From: an uncultured Oscillospiraceae bacterium
GTDB taxonomy: Bacteria > Bacillota > Clostridia > Oscillospirales > Oscillospiraceae
Direction: 5' to 3'
Assembly: GCA_934636045.1 (NCBI GenBank)
Contig: CAKTZP010000011.1
Coordinates: 1-25,132 of the forward strand
Length of the DNA stretch: 25,132 bases
Position 1 is the stretch's first letter, and the number at the start of each line of letters is the position of its first letter. Below the pieces are notes generated by a model, which was not told the DNA's origin, made no database searches, and saw only the letters and a program-made list of their open reading frames with translations. The position numbers and the translations under genes were made by a program. Below, piece by piece: positions 7,790-15,913 of this stretch.

Positions 7790-9303
7790 CGCAGCAAATG
7801 TATGTGCGGTCAAGCCGGAAAACGTGGCTGCAGCTGGCCGCGTTTTTCTTCCTTGCGCTGGCGCTGACCTACGGCTTCCCGGTCACGGGCGACGACTGGT
7901 TCTTCACCCTGCGCCGCGCGGACGGCAATCTGCTGCACGCCCTGCGCATCGGCTATGACACCGCTGCGGCGCACGCGCAGACGACCAACGGCCGCTACCT
8001 CGGCAACTTCCTCGCCGGGGCGATGGGCACGTCCAAGCTCCTGCGCGAGCTGGTGCGCGGCGGGTGCATCTTCGGCGTGTTTCTGGCCGCGTGCCGCTTC
8101 TGCGGGCTGCGCAAGGGCTGGGAGCGGCTGGTCTGCATGGCGCTGCTGGTTGCCGTCCCGGCGGATATCTACGCCGAGACCTACGCGTGGGCGGCGGGCT
8201 TTTTCAACTATGTGCCCCCGGCGCTGCTGGTGCTGCTGTACCTGAATGCGGCGGCCGGGCAGCTTGAGCGCGGCGGGCGTGCGCCTGCGTGGCAGACCCC
8301 GGCGCTGTTCCTGCTGGGGCTGGCATCGCAGTTTTTTGTCGAAAACGTGACCGTTGCGCTGTGTCTGCTGTCCTTGGGGCTGTGCATCCTCTGCCGCGTG
8401 CGGCAGGGGCGCTTTGCCCCGCAGCTGGCGGCGCACGCCCTCGGCGCGCTGCTCGGCGGCGTGCTGATGCTCCTCGCGCCCGGCTACCGGAACGTCGGCG
8501 CGGAGTCGTACCGCGAAATCCCCAGCGGACTTTCCGGGATGCTCGCCAATGCGATCGAAAATTTCGGCGTCATCGTCAATAAGCTGATGCTGAAAAACTG
8601 GCAGGGCATCGGCCTGATGACAGCGCTGTGCGCGCTGCTGCTGCGGCGCGCGGACCCCGCGCCCAAGCGCGCCAAGAAGCTGGCCGCCTTTGCGCTGACC
8701 GCCGCGACGGCGAGTCTGGTGCTCTGCCCGGTGCTGCTGCCGCCGCTGATGGCAGCGGGAGCTTCCGCGGCGGGCATGGCAGTGCAGCTGCTGCTGGCGC
8801 TTGCGGCGCTGCTGTGGCTGGTGGGCGTGACCGTTGCCATTTGGGTGGGTGTGCCGGAAAAGACCGAGCGCCTCCGCGCCCTGCTGCCCCTCGGCGCGGC
8901 GGTGCTGTTCCTCGCGCCGCTGCTGGCGGTGCATCCCATCGGGCCGCGCTGCCTGTATCTGCCGGATGTTCTGCTGCTGTGCGCGGCGCTGCGCGTCGGG
9001 CGGCTGTGCTGCTGCCGCCCTGCCCTGCCGCGGCTGGCGCGGCGGTGTGTGTGCCTCTGCGCGTGCGCCGTCCTTGCGGCCTTCCTGTTCATGATGGTCG
9101 AAAACGGCCGCTTTGAGGCCGTCCGTGTGGCCTACACCGAGCAGCAGATCGCCGCCGGTGCAACACAGATCACCCTGCCGGACTATCCGTATGCCGACTA
9201 CGTCTACGGCGAGGACAGCAAGGCCATCGAGTCGTACTATTACCGCGACGCCCCCGGCGACATTCCCTTTGCCCTTGTGCCTTACGAGGCCTGGAGCCCG
9301 TAA
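7786..9303 (+). CDS. Polytopic membrane protein, DUF6056-like (possible GT-C-type glycosyltransferase)
   Basis: A 505-residue protein with about ten to twelve hydrophobic segments and a short soluble C-terminus of about 70 residues (from ENGRFEAVRVAY). Near the N-terminus it carries GDDWFFTLRR followed about 30 residues later by TTNGRYLGNFLAG, then AWAAGFFNYVPP and LAPGYRN. The pattern DDxxx...NGR...W..G..NY...APG resembles DUF6056 proteins, polytopic proteins with an early acidic pair in the first outside loop, reminiscent of GT-C glycosyltransferases. No function is established, and I infer only a membrane enzyme that might handle lipid-linked sugars. Translation is coupled to recN: the ATG at 7786 overlaps the recN TGA. 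The alternative start at 7570 would lie inside recN and is rejected. It is unusual to find such a gene after recN, where spoIVB/spo0A often sit. Confidence 0.65.
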   Translation: MTQQMYVRSSRKTWLQLAAFFFLALALTYGFPVTGDDWFFTLRRADGNLLHALRIGYDTAAAHAQTTNGRYLGNFLAGAMGTSKLLRELVRGGCIFGVFLAACRFCGLRKGWERLVCMALLVAVPADIYAETYAWAAGFFNYVPPALLVLLYLNAAAGQLERGGRAPAWQTPALFLLGLASQFFVENVTVALCLLSLGLCILCRVRQGRFAPQLAAHALGALLGGVLMLLAPGYRNVGAESYREIPSGLSGMLANAIENFGVIVNKLMLKNWQGIGLMTALCALLLRRADPAPKRAKKLAAFALTAATASLVLCPVLLPPLMAAGASAAGMAVQLLLALAALLWLVGVTVAIWVGVPEKTERLRALLPLGAAVLFLAPLLAVHPIGPRCLYLPDVLLLCAALRVGRLCCCRPALPRLARRCVCLCACAVLAAFLFMMVENGRFEAVRVAYTEQQIAAGATQITLPDYPYADYVYGEDSKAIESYYYRDAPGDIPFALVPYEAWSP

Positions 9304-9311
9304 AAAAGGGC

Positions 9312-9340
9312 TTGACAAACCGGCGGACGTCTGATAGGAT
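9312..9340 (+). promoter_or_regulatory. Promoter of the T-box/tyrS transcript
   Basis: A perfect -35 TTGACA (9312-9317), a 17-bp spacer, and -10 TAGGAT (9335-9340) preceded by TGA (extended -10). Transcription should start near 9347, just before the T-box leader. Confidence 0.88.
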
Positions 9341-9346
9341 AGCCCC

Positions 9347-9621
9347 AGAGAACGCTGAGAAGGGAAGAAGTACCCGGGTTTTGCCCGCGCAAAGAGAGCC
9401 GCCGGTTGGTGTAAGGCGGTCGGGGCAGTCGGAGAAATACCTCCCGGAGCGGCAGACCGGAACGGAAACCAGTAGGGTCTGACGGGTGCGCCCGTGAACG
9501 CGCAGGGGTTTTTGAACGAACCCGACGAGGCAGCCGCCGCGAGGCCGCTGCGAACCAGAGGTGGTACCGCGTAATTTTTACGCCCTCTGTCCGAACGACG
9601 GACAGAGGGCGTTGATTTTTT
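9347..9621 (+). promoter_or_regulatory. Tyrosine-specific T-box riboswitch
   Basis: This leader senses uncharged tRNA-Tyr and lets transcription continue into tyrS. Conserved parts can be read in order: the AGAGAG region (9395-9401) and GGTTGGTGTAAGGC-type apical loop of stem I, then a specifier-loop sequence GAGAAATACCTC in which the TAC at 9438-9440 is the tyrosine codon. The T-box core AGAGGTGGTACCGCG (9557-9571) contains TGGT, which can pair with the ACCA end of the tRNA. The terminator follows at once. The match of a Tyr specifier with a tyrosyl-tRNA synthetase downstream makes the specificity secure. Confidence 0.95.
9580..9621 (+). terminator. Regulated terminator of the T-box leader
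   Basis: A perfect 13-bp stem (9580-9592 with 9600-9612) has a 7-nt loop and a T-run at 9616-9621. It competes with the antiterminator that involves the T-box core just upstream. Confidence 0.94.
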
Positions 9622-9631
9622 AGGAGGAACT

Positions 9632-10855
9632 ATGAAAGTATATGACGAGCTGGTCGCCCGCGGGCTGATCGCGCAGGTGACGAACGAGGAAGAGATCCGC
9701 GAGATGATCGACAACGGCAAGGCGACGTTCTATATCGGCTTCGACCCGACGGCCGATTCGCTGCACGTCGGCCATTTTATGGCGCTGTGCCTGATGAAGC
9801 GTCTGCAAATGGCGGGCAACAAGCCCATCGCCCTCATCGGCGGCGGCACGGCCATGATCGGCGACCCCTCCGGCCGCACCGACATGCGTTCAATGATGAC
9901 CCGCGAGACGATCGACCACAACTGCGCGTGCTTTAAAAAGCAGATGGAGCGCTTCATCGAGTTCGGTGAGGGCAAGGCGCAGATGGTCAACAACGCCGAC
10001 TGGCTGCTCAAGCTCAATTACGTCGATTTCATCCGCGATATCGGCGGCTGCTTCTCGGTGAACAACATGCTGCGCGCCGAGTGCTTCAAGCAGCGCATGG
10101 AAAAGGGGCTGAGCTTTTTGGAGTTCAACTACATGCCCATGCAGTCCTACGATTTCTACTACCTGTTCCAGCACTACGGCTGCAACATGCAGTTCGGCGG
10201 CAACGACCAGTGGAGCAACATGCTCGGCGGCACGGAGCTCATCCGCCGCAAGCTCGGCAAGGACGCGCACGCCATGACCATCACCCTCCTGCTCAATTCC
10301 GAGGGCAAGAAGATGGGCAAGACGGCGAAGGGCGCCGTCTGGCTCGACCCGAACAAGACCTCTCCGTTCGATTTCTACCAGTACTGGCGCAACATCGACG
10401 ACGCCGACGTCATGAAGTGCATCCGCATGCTGACCTTCCTGCCGCTCGAGGAGATCGACGCCATGGACAAATGGGAGGGCAGCGAGCTCAATAAGGCCAA
10501 GAGCATCCTGGCCTACGAGCTGACCAAGCTCGTCCACGGGCAGGAGGAGGCCGAAAAGGCCAAGGCCGCGGCGCTGGCGCTCTTCGGCGGCGGCGCGGAC
10601 AATGCCGATATGCCCACCACCGAGCTGACCGCCGACCAGCTCACCGACGGCAAGATCGCCATCCTTGACCTGATGCTGGCCTGCAAGCTCGCCCCCTCCA
10701 AATCCGAGGCCCGCCGCCTCGTCCAGCAGGGCGGTGTGTTCGCCGACGACGAAAAGGTCGCCGCCATCGACGTGACCTTTACCGCCGACCGGCTCAAGGC
10801 CGGCATCAAGCTCCGCAAGGGCAAGAAGGTCTACCACAAGGCGATCTTGAAATAA
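9632..10855 (+). CDS. tyrS: Tyrosyl-tRNA synthetase
   Basis: A class I synthetase that charges tRNA-Tyr with tyrosine in the cytoplasm. The protein is 407 residues, the usual TyrS length. It shows the HIGH-type motif HVGH (45-48), [13 protein letters not shown], the tyrosine pocket segment [24 protein letters not shown], the KMSKS-type motif KMGKT (227-231), and a C-terminal S4 RNA-binding domain (about 340-400, [24 protein letters not shown]). AGGAGG at 9622-9627 is directly after the riboswitch terminator and 4 nt from the ATG. Regulation is by the tyrosine T-box. It appears to be transcribed alone. Confidence 0.97.
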   Translation: MKVYDELVARGLIAQVTNEEEIREMIDNGKATFYIGFDPTADSLHVGHFMALCLMKRLQMAGNKPIALIGGGTAMIGDPSGRTDMRSMMTRETIDHNCACFKKQMERFIEFGEGKAQMVNNADWLLKLNYVDFIRDIGGCFSVNNMLRAECFKQRMEKGLSFLEFNYMPMQSYDFYYLFQHYGCNMQFGGNDQWSNMLGGTELIRRKLGKDAHAMTITLLLNSEGKKMGKTAKGAVWLDPNKTSPFDFYQYWRNIDDADVMKCIRMLTFLPLEEIDAMDKWEGSELNKAKSILAYELTKLVHGQEEAEKAKAAALALFGGGADNADMPTTELTADQLTDGKIAILDLMLACKLAPSKSEARRLVQQGGVFADDEKVAAIDVTFTADRLKAGIKLRKGKKVYHKAILK

Positions 10856-10865
10856 ATGACGGATT

Positions 10866-10896
10866 CAGCCCTCCGACGCCAAGCGCCGGAGGGCTG
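10866..10896. repeat. Hairpin after tyrS, left flank of repeat element A
   Basis: A perfect 10-bp stem (10866-10875 with 10887-10896) with an 11-nt loop. It has no T-run on the plus strand, so it is at best an inefficient terminator for tyrS; transcripts may run into the repeat element. Confidence 0.6.
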
Positions 10897-11070
10897 AGCG
10901 TGTCAAAAAACTACCCCGCATGTCATTGCGAGGAGCGAAGCGACGTGGCAATCTCATGCAGGCAGTTTCGAATTCGCCGAAAATCATCTGAAAATCAAAA
11001 CAATTCTGCGAGATTGCCACGGCCCTTGCAGGGCCTCGCAATGACAAAATCGGACTTCTTTGACAGTCTG
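10896..11070 (+). mobile_element. MITE-like repeat element, copy A (175 bp)
   Basis: This non-coding element matches 20849-21023 in reverse complement at 170 of 175 positions. It has terminal and subterminal inverted repeats: TGTCAAA near each end, then GTCATTGCGAGG (10922-10933) and TGGCAATCTC, which recur inverted at the other end. Small size, inverted repeats, high copy identity and no gene of its own fit a miniature inverted-repeat transposable element moved in trans. Short open frames inside it encode the repetitive nonsense peptide often mis-annotated from such repeats. Confidence 0.85.
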
Positions 11071-11071
11071 C

Positions 11072-11101
11072 GCCCTCCGACTCCGAGAGCCGGAGGGCTT
11101 T
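11072..11101 (+). terminator. Weak terminator-like hairpin right of repeat element A
   Basis: An 8-bp stem CCCTCCG-type (11072-11079 with 11091-11098) is followed by only three T residues. Its arms equal those of the hairpin at 10866-10896 while the loops differ. It could end transcripts coming from tyrS. Confidence 0.5.
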
Positions 11102-11127
11102 GATTATGGCGCGTTTGACGACGGAGC

Positions 11128-11156
11128 TTTACTTTTTCGGCATTTTCGAGTAAAAT
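11128..11156 (+). promoter_or_regulatory. Probable promoter of the DUF362 gene
   Basis: A -35-like TTTACT (11128-11133), a 17-bp spacer and -10 TAAAAT (11151-11156) lie 28 bp before the start codon. The -35 is weak, so the call is moderate. Confidence 0.5.
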
Positions 11157-11183
11157 GGGCGGAAAGAAAGGGGAGATGGCGCG

Positions 11184-12323
11184 ATGGCGGAGGTAGCGAT
11201 CGTAAAGTGCGAGGATTATTCGGCTGCGGAGTGTGCGCGGGCGGTCGGAGAGGCTCTGGAGGCCTTGGGTGGACTGGACTGGGTGACGCCGGGCATGCGC
11301 ATCGTCATCAAGGCCAATCTGGTTTCGGCGATGAAGCCGGAGGCGGCGGCGACGACGCATCCGGCGCTGCTGCGCGCGCTGGTGCGGCAATTGCAGGAGC
11401 GCGGGGCGTCGGTCGTGATCGGCGACAGCCCCGGCGGCCTTTATAACGAGACATCTCTCAACCGCGTCTACCATGCCACCGGCATGACCGAAACCGGCGC
11501 GGAGCTGAATCATGACTTCTCGCAGCGGGACGCCGTCTTCCCGGAGGCGCACGTTGCACGGCACTTTACTTATACGGCATATCTCGATAACGCCGACGCG
11601 ATCATCAGCTTTTGCAAATTAAAAAGTCATGGCATGATGTCGCTTTCGGCGGCGACGAAGAATCTGTTCGGGGTGATTCCCGGCACGATGAAGCCGGAAT
11701 ACCATTTTCGCTACCCTGATCCGCTGGATTTTGCGGGGATGATCGTCGATCTGAACGCGTATTTCAAGCCGCGGCTGTATCTGGTCGACGCGGTGGAGGC
11801 CATGGAGGGCAACGGCCCGACGGCGGGCACGCCGCGGCACGTGGGCGCGCTTTTGGCGGGCACGGACTGCCACAAGCTCGATCTGATCTGCGCTAAGCTG
11901 ATTGGCCTCGCGCCGATGGCCGTGCCGACGCTGCGCGCGGCGGCAAGCTTCGGCCTCATCGGCGAGACGGCGGAGGACGTGACGGTCTGCGGCAATGTCG
12001 ACGCGTTCATTGTGCCGGACTTTCAGCGCATCGAGCGCGGGCGGGGGCTGCAATTTGAGACACTTCTGCCCGGCGCGCTCGGGCGGGCGCTCGGCAAGAC
12101 GGCACAGATGGCGCTGCGCTCCTCGCCGCGCCTCAAGAAAAGCAAGTGCGTCGGCTGCGGCAAATGCGCCGAGATCTGTCCCGCCAAGGCCATCGTCATC
12201 ACCGACAAAAAAGCCGCCATTGACCGCGAAAAATGCATCCGCTGCTTCTGCTGCCAGGAGTTCTGCCCGAAGGGCGCGATGCAGGTGCACCGGCCGCTGC
12301 CGGCGAGGCTGCTGAGCCGCTAG
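11184..12323 (+). CDS. DUF362 domain protein with two [4Fe-4S] ferredoxin motifs
   Basis: A 379-residue, apparently cytosolic iron-sulfur protein. Residues about 1-300 form a DUF362 domain (VIKANLVSAMKPEAAATTHP, VIGDSPGG, SFCKLKSHGMMSLSAATKNLFGVIPG). The C-terminus holds two bacterial ferredoxin motifs: CVGCGKCAEICP starting at Cys322 and CIRCFCCQEFCP about 28 residues later. DUF362 proteins are widespread in anaerobes; their reaction is generally unknown, and an electron-transfer or maturation role is only inferred. The ATG at 11184 follows AAGGGGAG at a suitable distance. It is flanked by the repeat element on the left and a separate promoter on the right, so it is probably monocistronic. 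Confidence 0.88.
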   Translation: MAEVAIVKCEDYSAAECARAVGEALEALGGLDWVTPGMRIVIKANLVSAMKPEAAATTHPALLRALVRQLQERGASVVIGDSPGGLYNETSLNRVYHATGMTETGAELNHDFSQRDAVFPEAHVARHFTYTAYLDNADAIISFCKLKSHGMMSLSAATKNLFGVIPGTMKPEYHFRYPDPLDFAGMIVDLNAYFKPRLYLVDAVEAMEGNGPTAGTPRHVGALLAGTDCHKLDLICAKLIGLAPMAVPTLRAAASFGLIGETAEDVTVCGNVDAFIVPDFQRIERGRGLQFETLLPGALGRALGKTAQMALRSSPRLKKSKCVGCGKCAEICPAKAIVITDKKAAIDREKCIRCFCCQEFCPKGAMQVHRPLPARLLSR

Positions 12324-12446
12324 CCGCAGGGCGGCTGCAAAGCAATAAGGAACAGGGAAGGAGAGAAAAGCCAAAGGATACGTGTGCACTTTCGATAAAA
12401 CGCAAAATGTTCTGAATATGCCGTAGGAGCGCCATAAGAAAATCCC

Positions 12447-12475
12447 TTGCGTTTTTTCGGGAAATTTGGTACAAT
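12447..12475 (+). promoter_or_regulatory. Promoter of the MATE-ABC operon (extended -10)
   Basis: A -35 TTGCGT (12447-12452), a 17-bp spacer and -10 TACAAT (12470-12475) preceded by TGG. The start would be near 12482, giving a leader of about 65 nt. The rest of the 223-nt gap after the DUF362 gene shows nothing I can name, and I see no clear terminator for that gene. Confidence 0.72.
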
Positions 12476-12546
12476 ACTCTGACATGCTTTAAAGCGGGAT
12501 AGCATCCTGAAAAAATCAACGGAGACGAGGGAAAACGGAGAGAGTT

Positions 12547-13947
12547 ATGCGAACTTCATTGAGAAAACGATGGTTTGGCGACCGGGCGTTTTATGCGATG
12601 GTGCTGGCGATTGCAGTGCCGATCATGGTACAAAACGGCATCACGCAATTTGTCAGCATGCTGGACAACATCATGGTCGGACGCGTCGGCGAGGCGGAGA
12701 TGCGCGGCGTCGGCGTAGCGAACACGCTGATCTTTGTGTTTAACCTGGCAATTTTCGGCGCGGTGTCCGGCGCAGGCATTTACGGCGCGCAGTTTTTCGG
12801 CCAGCAGGACTTCGAGGGCGTGCGCCATAGCTTCCGCTTTAAGCTTTATGTCGGCGCGGCGCTGCTGATTTTGGGCGGCGCGGTCTTTTTGCTGTTCGGC
12901 GACAAGCTCATCATGCTCTACCTCCTCGGCGAGGGAACCGAGGCCGAGCGTGCCGCCAGCTTTCTGCATGCGCGGAATTATCTGCGGATCATGCTGATCG
13001 GCTTTTTGCCGTTTGTTCTGTCACAATGCTATTCCGGCACGCTTCGCGAATGCGGCCAGACGATCGTTCCCATGGTGGCGGGCATCGTGTCGGTGCTGGT
13101 GAACCTCGGCTTGAACACCGTTCTGATTTTCGGCTATCTGGGCTTTCCGGCAATGGGCGCCGAGGGTGCGGCGATTGCGACGGTCATCGCGCGCTTTGCT
13201 GAGGCGGTGATCGTGATGGTGTGGACGCACGCCAATCCGAAGAAAAACCCCTACATCGTCGGCGTATACCGCTCGCTGCGCATTCCCGGCCGGCTGGCAA
13301 AGGAGATCGCGAAGAAGACCACGCCACTGCTGCTCAATGAGACGCTCTGGGCGGGCGGCATGGCGCTTCTGAGCCAATGCTACTCCCTCAGCGGCCTTGT
13401 CGTCGGCCCGGCCTACACGATCTGCTCGACCATTTCGAACGTATTTAACGTTGCGTTTTTGGCGATGGGCAACGCCATCGGCATCATCGTCGGCCAGCTC
13501 CTCGGCGCGGATAAGCTCGACGAGGCGGTGGACACCGACCGCAAGCTGATCGTCTTTTCCGTTGCGATCTGCTTCGTCATCGGCGGCGTGATGGCGGCCG
13601 TGTCACCGCTGATCCCGCAGATCTATAACGCGACGGACGCGGTGCGCTCGCTGGCCAGCGACTTTTTGTTCATCATGGCGGTGGCCATGCCCATCAACAG
13701 CCTCGCCAATGCCTGCTATTTCACGCTTCGCTCGGGCGGCAAGACCTTCATCACCTTCCTGTTTGACAGCGTCTATGTCTGTGTGCTCACCGTGCCGCTG
13801 GCCTACGCGCTGCATTTTGCCGGCGTGCCGATCGTGCCGCTGTTCTTTGTCTGCCAGATGGTGGACATCGGTAAGTGCGTCATCGGCCTGATTATGATTA
13901 AAAAAGGTATGTGGATCCATAATATCGTGAAAGGGACAGAGCAATGA
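12547..13947 (+). CDS. MATE family efflux transporter
   Basis: A 466-residue inner-membrane protein with about twelve hydrophobic helices in two homologous halves. The first helix begins at about 17 (MVLAIAVPIMVQNGITQFV) and carries the typical MATE sequence DNIMVGRVGEAEMRGVGVAN, then SGAGIYGAQFFGQQD; the second half repeats the pattern (ICSTISNVFNVAFLAMGNAIGIIVGQLLGA). Family members export cationic drugs or metabolites by Na+ or H+ antiport. The substrate cannot be read from the sequence. ATG at 12547 is preceded by GGAG at 12537-12540. The stop overlaps the start of an ABC exporter, so both are made together. Confidence 0.92.
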   Translation: MRTSLRKRWFGDRAFYAMVLAIAVPIMVQNGITQFVSMLDNIMVGRVGEAEMRGVGVANTLIFVFNLAIFGAVSGAGIYGAQFFGQQDFEGVRHSFRFKLYVGAALLILGGAVFLLFGDKLIMLYLLGEGTEAERAASFLHARNYLRIMLIGFLPFVLSQCYSGTLRECGQTIVPMVAGIVSVLVNLGLNTVLIFGYLGFPAMGAEGAAIATVIARFAEAVIVMVWTHANPKKNPYIVGVYRSLRIPGRLAKEIAKKTTPLLLNETLWAGGMALLSQCYSLSGLVVGPAYTICSTISNVFNVAFLAMGNAIGIIVGQLLGADKLDEAVDTDRKLIVFSVAICFVIGGVMAAVSPLIPQIYNATDAVRSLASDFLFIMAVAMPINSLANACYFTLRSGGKTFITFLFDSVYVCVLTVPLAYALHFAGVPIVPLFFVCQMVDIGKCVIGLIMIKKGMWIHNIVKGTEQ

Positions 13948-15701
13948 AGCCAAAAGATACAAAATATTTCCAAACGCACAGCATTCTGCGCATTTTCCTC
14001 TCGTACTTTAAGCCCCATCGCAAGCTGTTTGCGATTGATATCCTCTGCGCCATGTTTATCGCAGCGGTCGATCTGGCCTTCCCGCTGGTCTCGCGCTCGG
14101 CGATGAACAACCTCCTGCCGCAGAAGGCCTATGCGGCGTTCTTCCTGATTATGGGGATCATGGCCGTCGCCTATCTGATCCGCGGCTTCTTCTATTATAT
14201 CGTCGGTTACTGGGGCCACACCTTTGGCATCCGCGTGGAGGCCGACATCCGGCGCGATCTGTTCAGCCACATGCAGTCACTGGGCTATGAATTCTATGAC
14301 CACAACCGCACCGGCCAGCTCATGAGCCGCCTGACGAGCGATCTGTTTGAGATCACGGAGCTGGCGCACCATGGGCCGGAGGATCTGATCATCTCCATGC
14401 TGACCATCACCGGCGCGCTGGTCGTGATGTTCTCCATCGAGTGGCGGCTGGCGCTGGTGGTGTGCGTGATCCTGCCGGTGCTGCTGATCGTCGTCATCTC
14501 GCGCCGCCGCAAAATGTCCGCGGTGTCCAAAAACGTCAAAAAGCGCACCGCGGCCATCAATGCCGAGATCGAATCGTCTCTTTCCGGCATCCGCACGGCC
14601 AAGGCCTTTGCCAACGAATCCGTCGAATTCCGGAAATTTGACGCCGCAAATGAGCGGTTTAAGGTCTCCAAGCGGGAATTTCACAAGGAAATGGGCATTT
14701 TCAACGGCTCGCTGGAATTCTTCATGTCCATCCTCTCCGTCGTGGTCATTGCGGCGGGCGGCGGGCTGATCATGGCCGGGAGCCTTGAGATGGTCGACCT
14801 GCTGACCTTCAGCCTGTATATTTCGACGTTTGTCAACCCCGTCCGCAAGCTCGTGAACTTTGCGGAGATGTTTGCCAACGGCTTTGCCGGTTTGGAGCGC
14901 TTTGCCGAGCTGATGCGCACCGAGCCGCGGCTTCAGGACGCGCCCGATGCCGAAACGCTGGCAAACGTCCGCGGCGAGATCGACGTGAAGGACGTTTCCT
15001 TTGCCTACGAGGAGCAGGCGGACGTGCTCGAGGACGTGTCGCTCCATGTGAACGCGGGCGAGACGATTGCCATCGTCGGCCCGTCCGGCGGCGGCAAGAG
15101 CACGCTCTGCCGCCTGATCCCGCGGTTTTATGACGTCACCGCCGGCGAGATCGACATCGACGGCCGCGACGTGCGCAGCGTAACGCAGAAATCACTGCAT
15201 CAGGCCATCGGCGTGGTGCAGCAGGACGTGTTCCTCTTTGCCGACACCATCGGCAACAACATCCGCTACGGCAAGCCCGACGCGACGATGGAGGAGATCA
15301 TCGAGGCCGCGAAGCGGGCGGAAATTTATGATGACATCATGGCCATGCCCGACGGCTTTGAGACCAACGTCGGCGAGCGCGGCACGCTTCTTTCCGGCGG
15401 CCAGAAGCAGCGCGTTTCCATTGCGCGCATTTTCCTGAAAAACCCGCCCATCCTCATCCTCGACGAGGCCACCAGCGCGCTGGACAGCGTCACTGAGGCA
15501 AAGATCCAGACCGCTCTGGACGCGCTGGCCGTCGGCCGCACGACCCTGATCATCGCCCACCGCCTGTCCACCATCCGCAGCGCCTCGCGCATCATCGTCG
15601 TCGCCGACGGCAGGATCTGCGAGCAGGGCACCCACGCCGAGCTGATGGCCAAGGGCGGCCTGTATGCCGCGCTGCGCGATACGCAGAGCCTGCTTGCCTG
15701 A
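13944..15701 (+). CDS. ABC exporter half-transporter (fused membrane and ATPase domains)
   Basis: A 585-residue type IV ABC exporter of the MsbA/LmrA/BmrA kind. The transmembrane domain (about 1-320) has six helices and a typical coupling region (EFYDHNRTGQLMSRLTSD). The nucleotide-binding domain shows Walker A GPSGGGKST (379-387), a Q-loop VQQDVFLF, signature LSGGQ (483-487), Walker B ILILDEATSALD (503-514) and H-loop IAHRLSTI. It would act as a homodimer, or as a heterodimer with a partner not in this window. Lipids, drugs or peptides are possible substrates. ATG at 13944 overlaps the MATE stop by 4 bp (ATGA), indicating translational coupling. Confidence 0.94.
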   Translation: MKPKDTKYFQTHSILRIFLSYFKPHRKLFAIDILCAMFIAAVDLAFPLVSRSAMNNLLPQKAYAAFFLIMGIMAVAYLIRGFFYYIVGYWGHTFGIRVEADIRRDLFSHMQSLGYEFYDHNRTGQLMSRLTSDLFEITELAHHGPEDLIISMLTITGALVVMFSIEWRLALVVCVILPVLLIVVISRRRKMSAVSKNVKKRTAAINAEIESSLSGIRTAKAFANESVEFRKFDAANERFKVSKREFHKEMGIFNGSLEFFMSILSVVVIAAGGGLIMAGSLEMVDLLTFSLYISTFVNPVRKLVNFAEMFANGFAGLERFAELMRTEPRLQDAPDAETLANVRGEIDVKDVSFAYEEQADVLEDVSLHVNAGETIAIVGPSGGGKSTLCRLIPRFYDVTAGEIDIDGRDVRSVTQKSLHQAIGVVQQDVFLFADTIGNNIRYGKPDATMEEIIEAAKRAEIYDDIMAMPDGFETNVGERGTLLSGGQKQRVSIARIFLKNPPILILDEATSALDSVTEAKIQTALDALAVGRTTLIIAHRLSTIRSASRIIVVADGRICEQGTHAELMAKGGLYAALRDTQSLLA

Positions 15702-15740
15702 TTTTTCTGCAAAAGCCGGAAAATTTTGCGGGAACACAGC

Positions 15741-15806
15741 ACAGGTGGAATGATTCCTTGCTTTTTTGATAAATTTATGATATAATTCGACAAACCCCAC
15801 CTGTGG
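15741..15806. promoter_or_regulatory. Inverted repeat bracketing the amino-sugar promoter, operator candidate
   Basis: CACAGGTGG at 15741-15749 and its exact reverse complement CCACCTGTG at 15798-15806 lie on either side of the -35/-10 boxes. Such an arrangement could bind a looping repressor. The function is inference only. Confidence 0.4.
15759..15787 (+). promoter_or_regulatory. Strong promoter of the amino-sugar operon
   Basis: A -35 TTGCTT (15759-15764), a 17-bp spacer and a perfect -10 TATAAT (15782-15787) with TGA before it (extended -10). The start near 15794 leaves a leader of about 120 nt before the first gene. Confidence 0.88.
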
Positions 15807-15913
15807 AGGAACTGCACCTTCCGTGCGCAATTTCATAGGATGGCTTGGAGGCTGCGGCGCCCTGCGCCCGCCGGAGGGCCGAGTCCACAATAATCATGAG
15901 AGGATGATTCCTG

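Noticed and set aside
7810..9720. 636-codon open frame on the minus strand
   Set aside because: It lies opposite the membrane protein and the T-box/tyrS start. Its His/Arg/Gln-rich translation is the typical antisense shadow of a GC-rich gene.
15709..15730. GCAAAA/TTTTGC hairpin after the ABC exporter
   Set aside because: The stem is only 6 bp, AU-rich and has no following T-run, so I do not call it a terminator.
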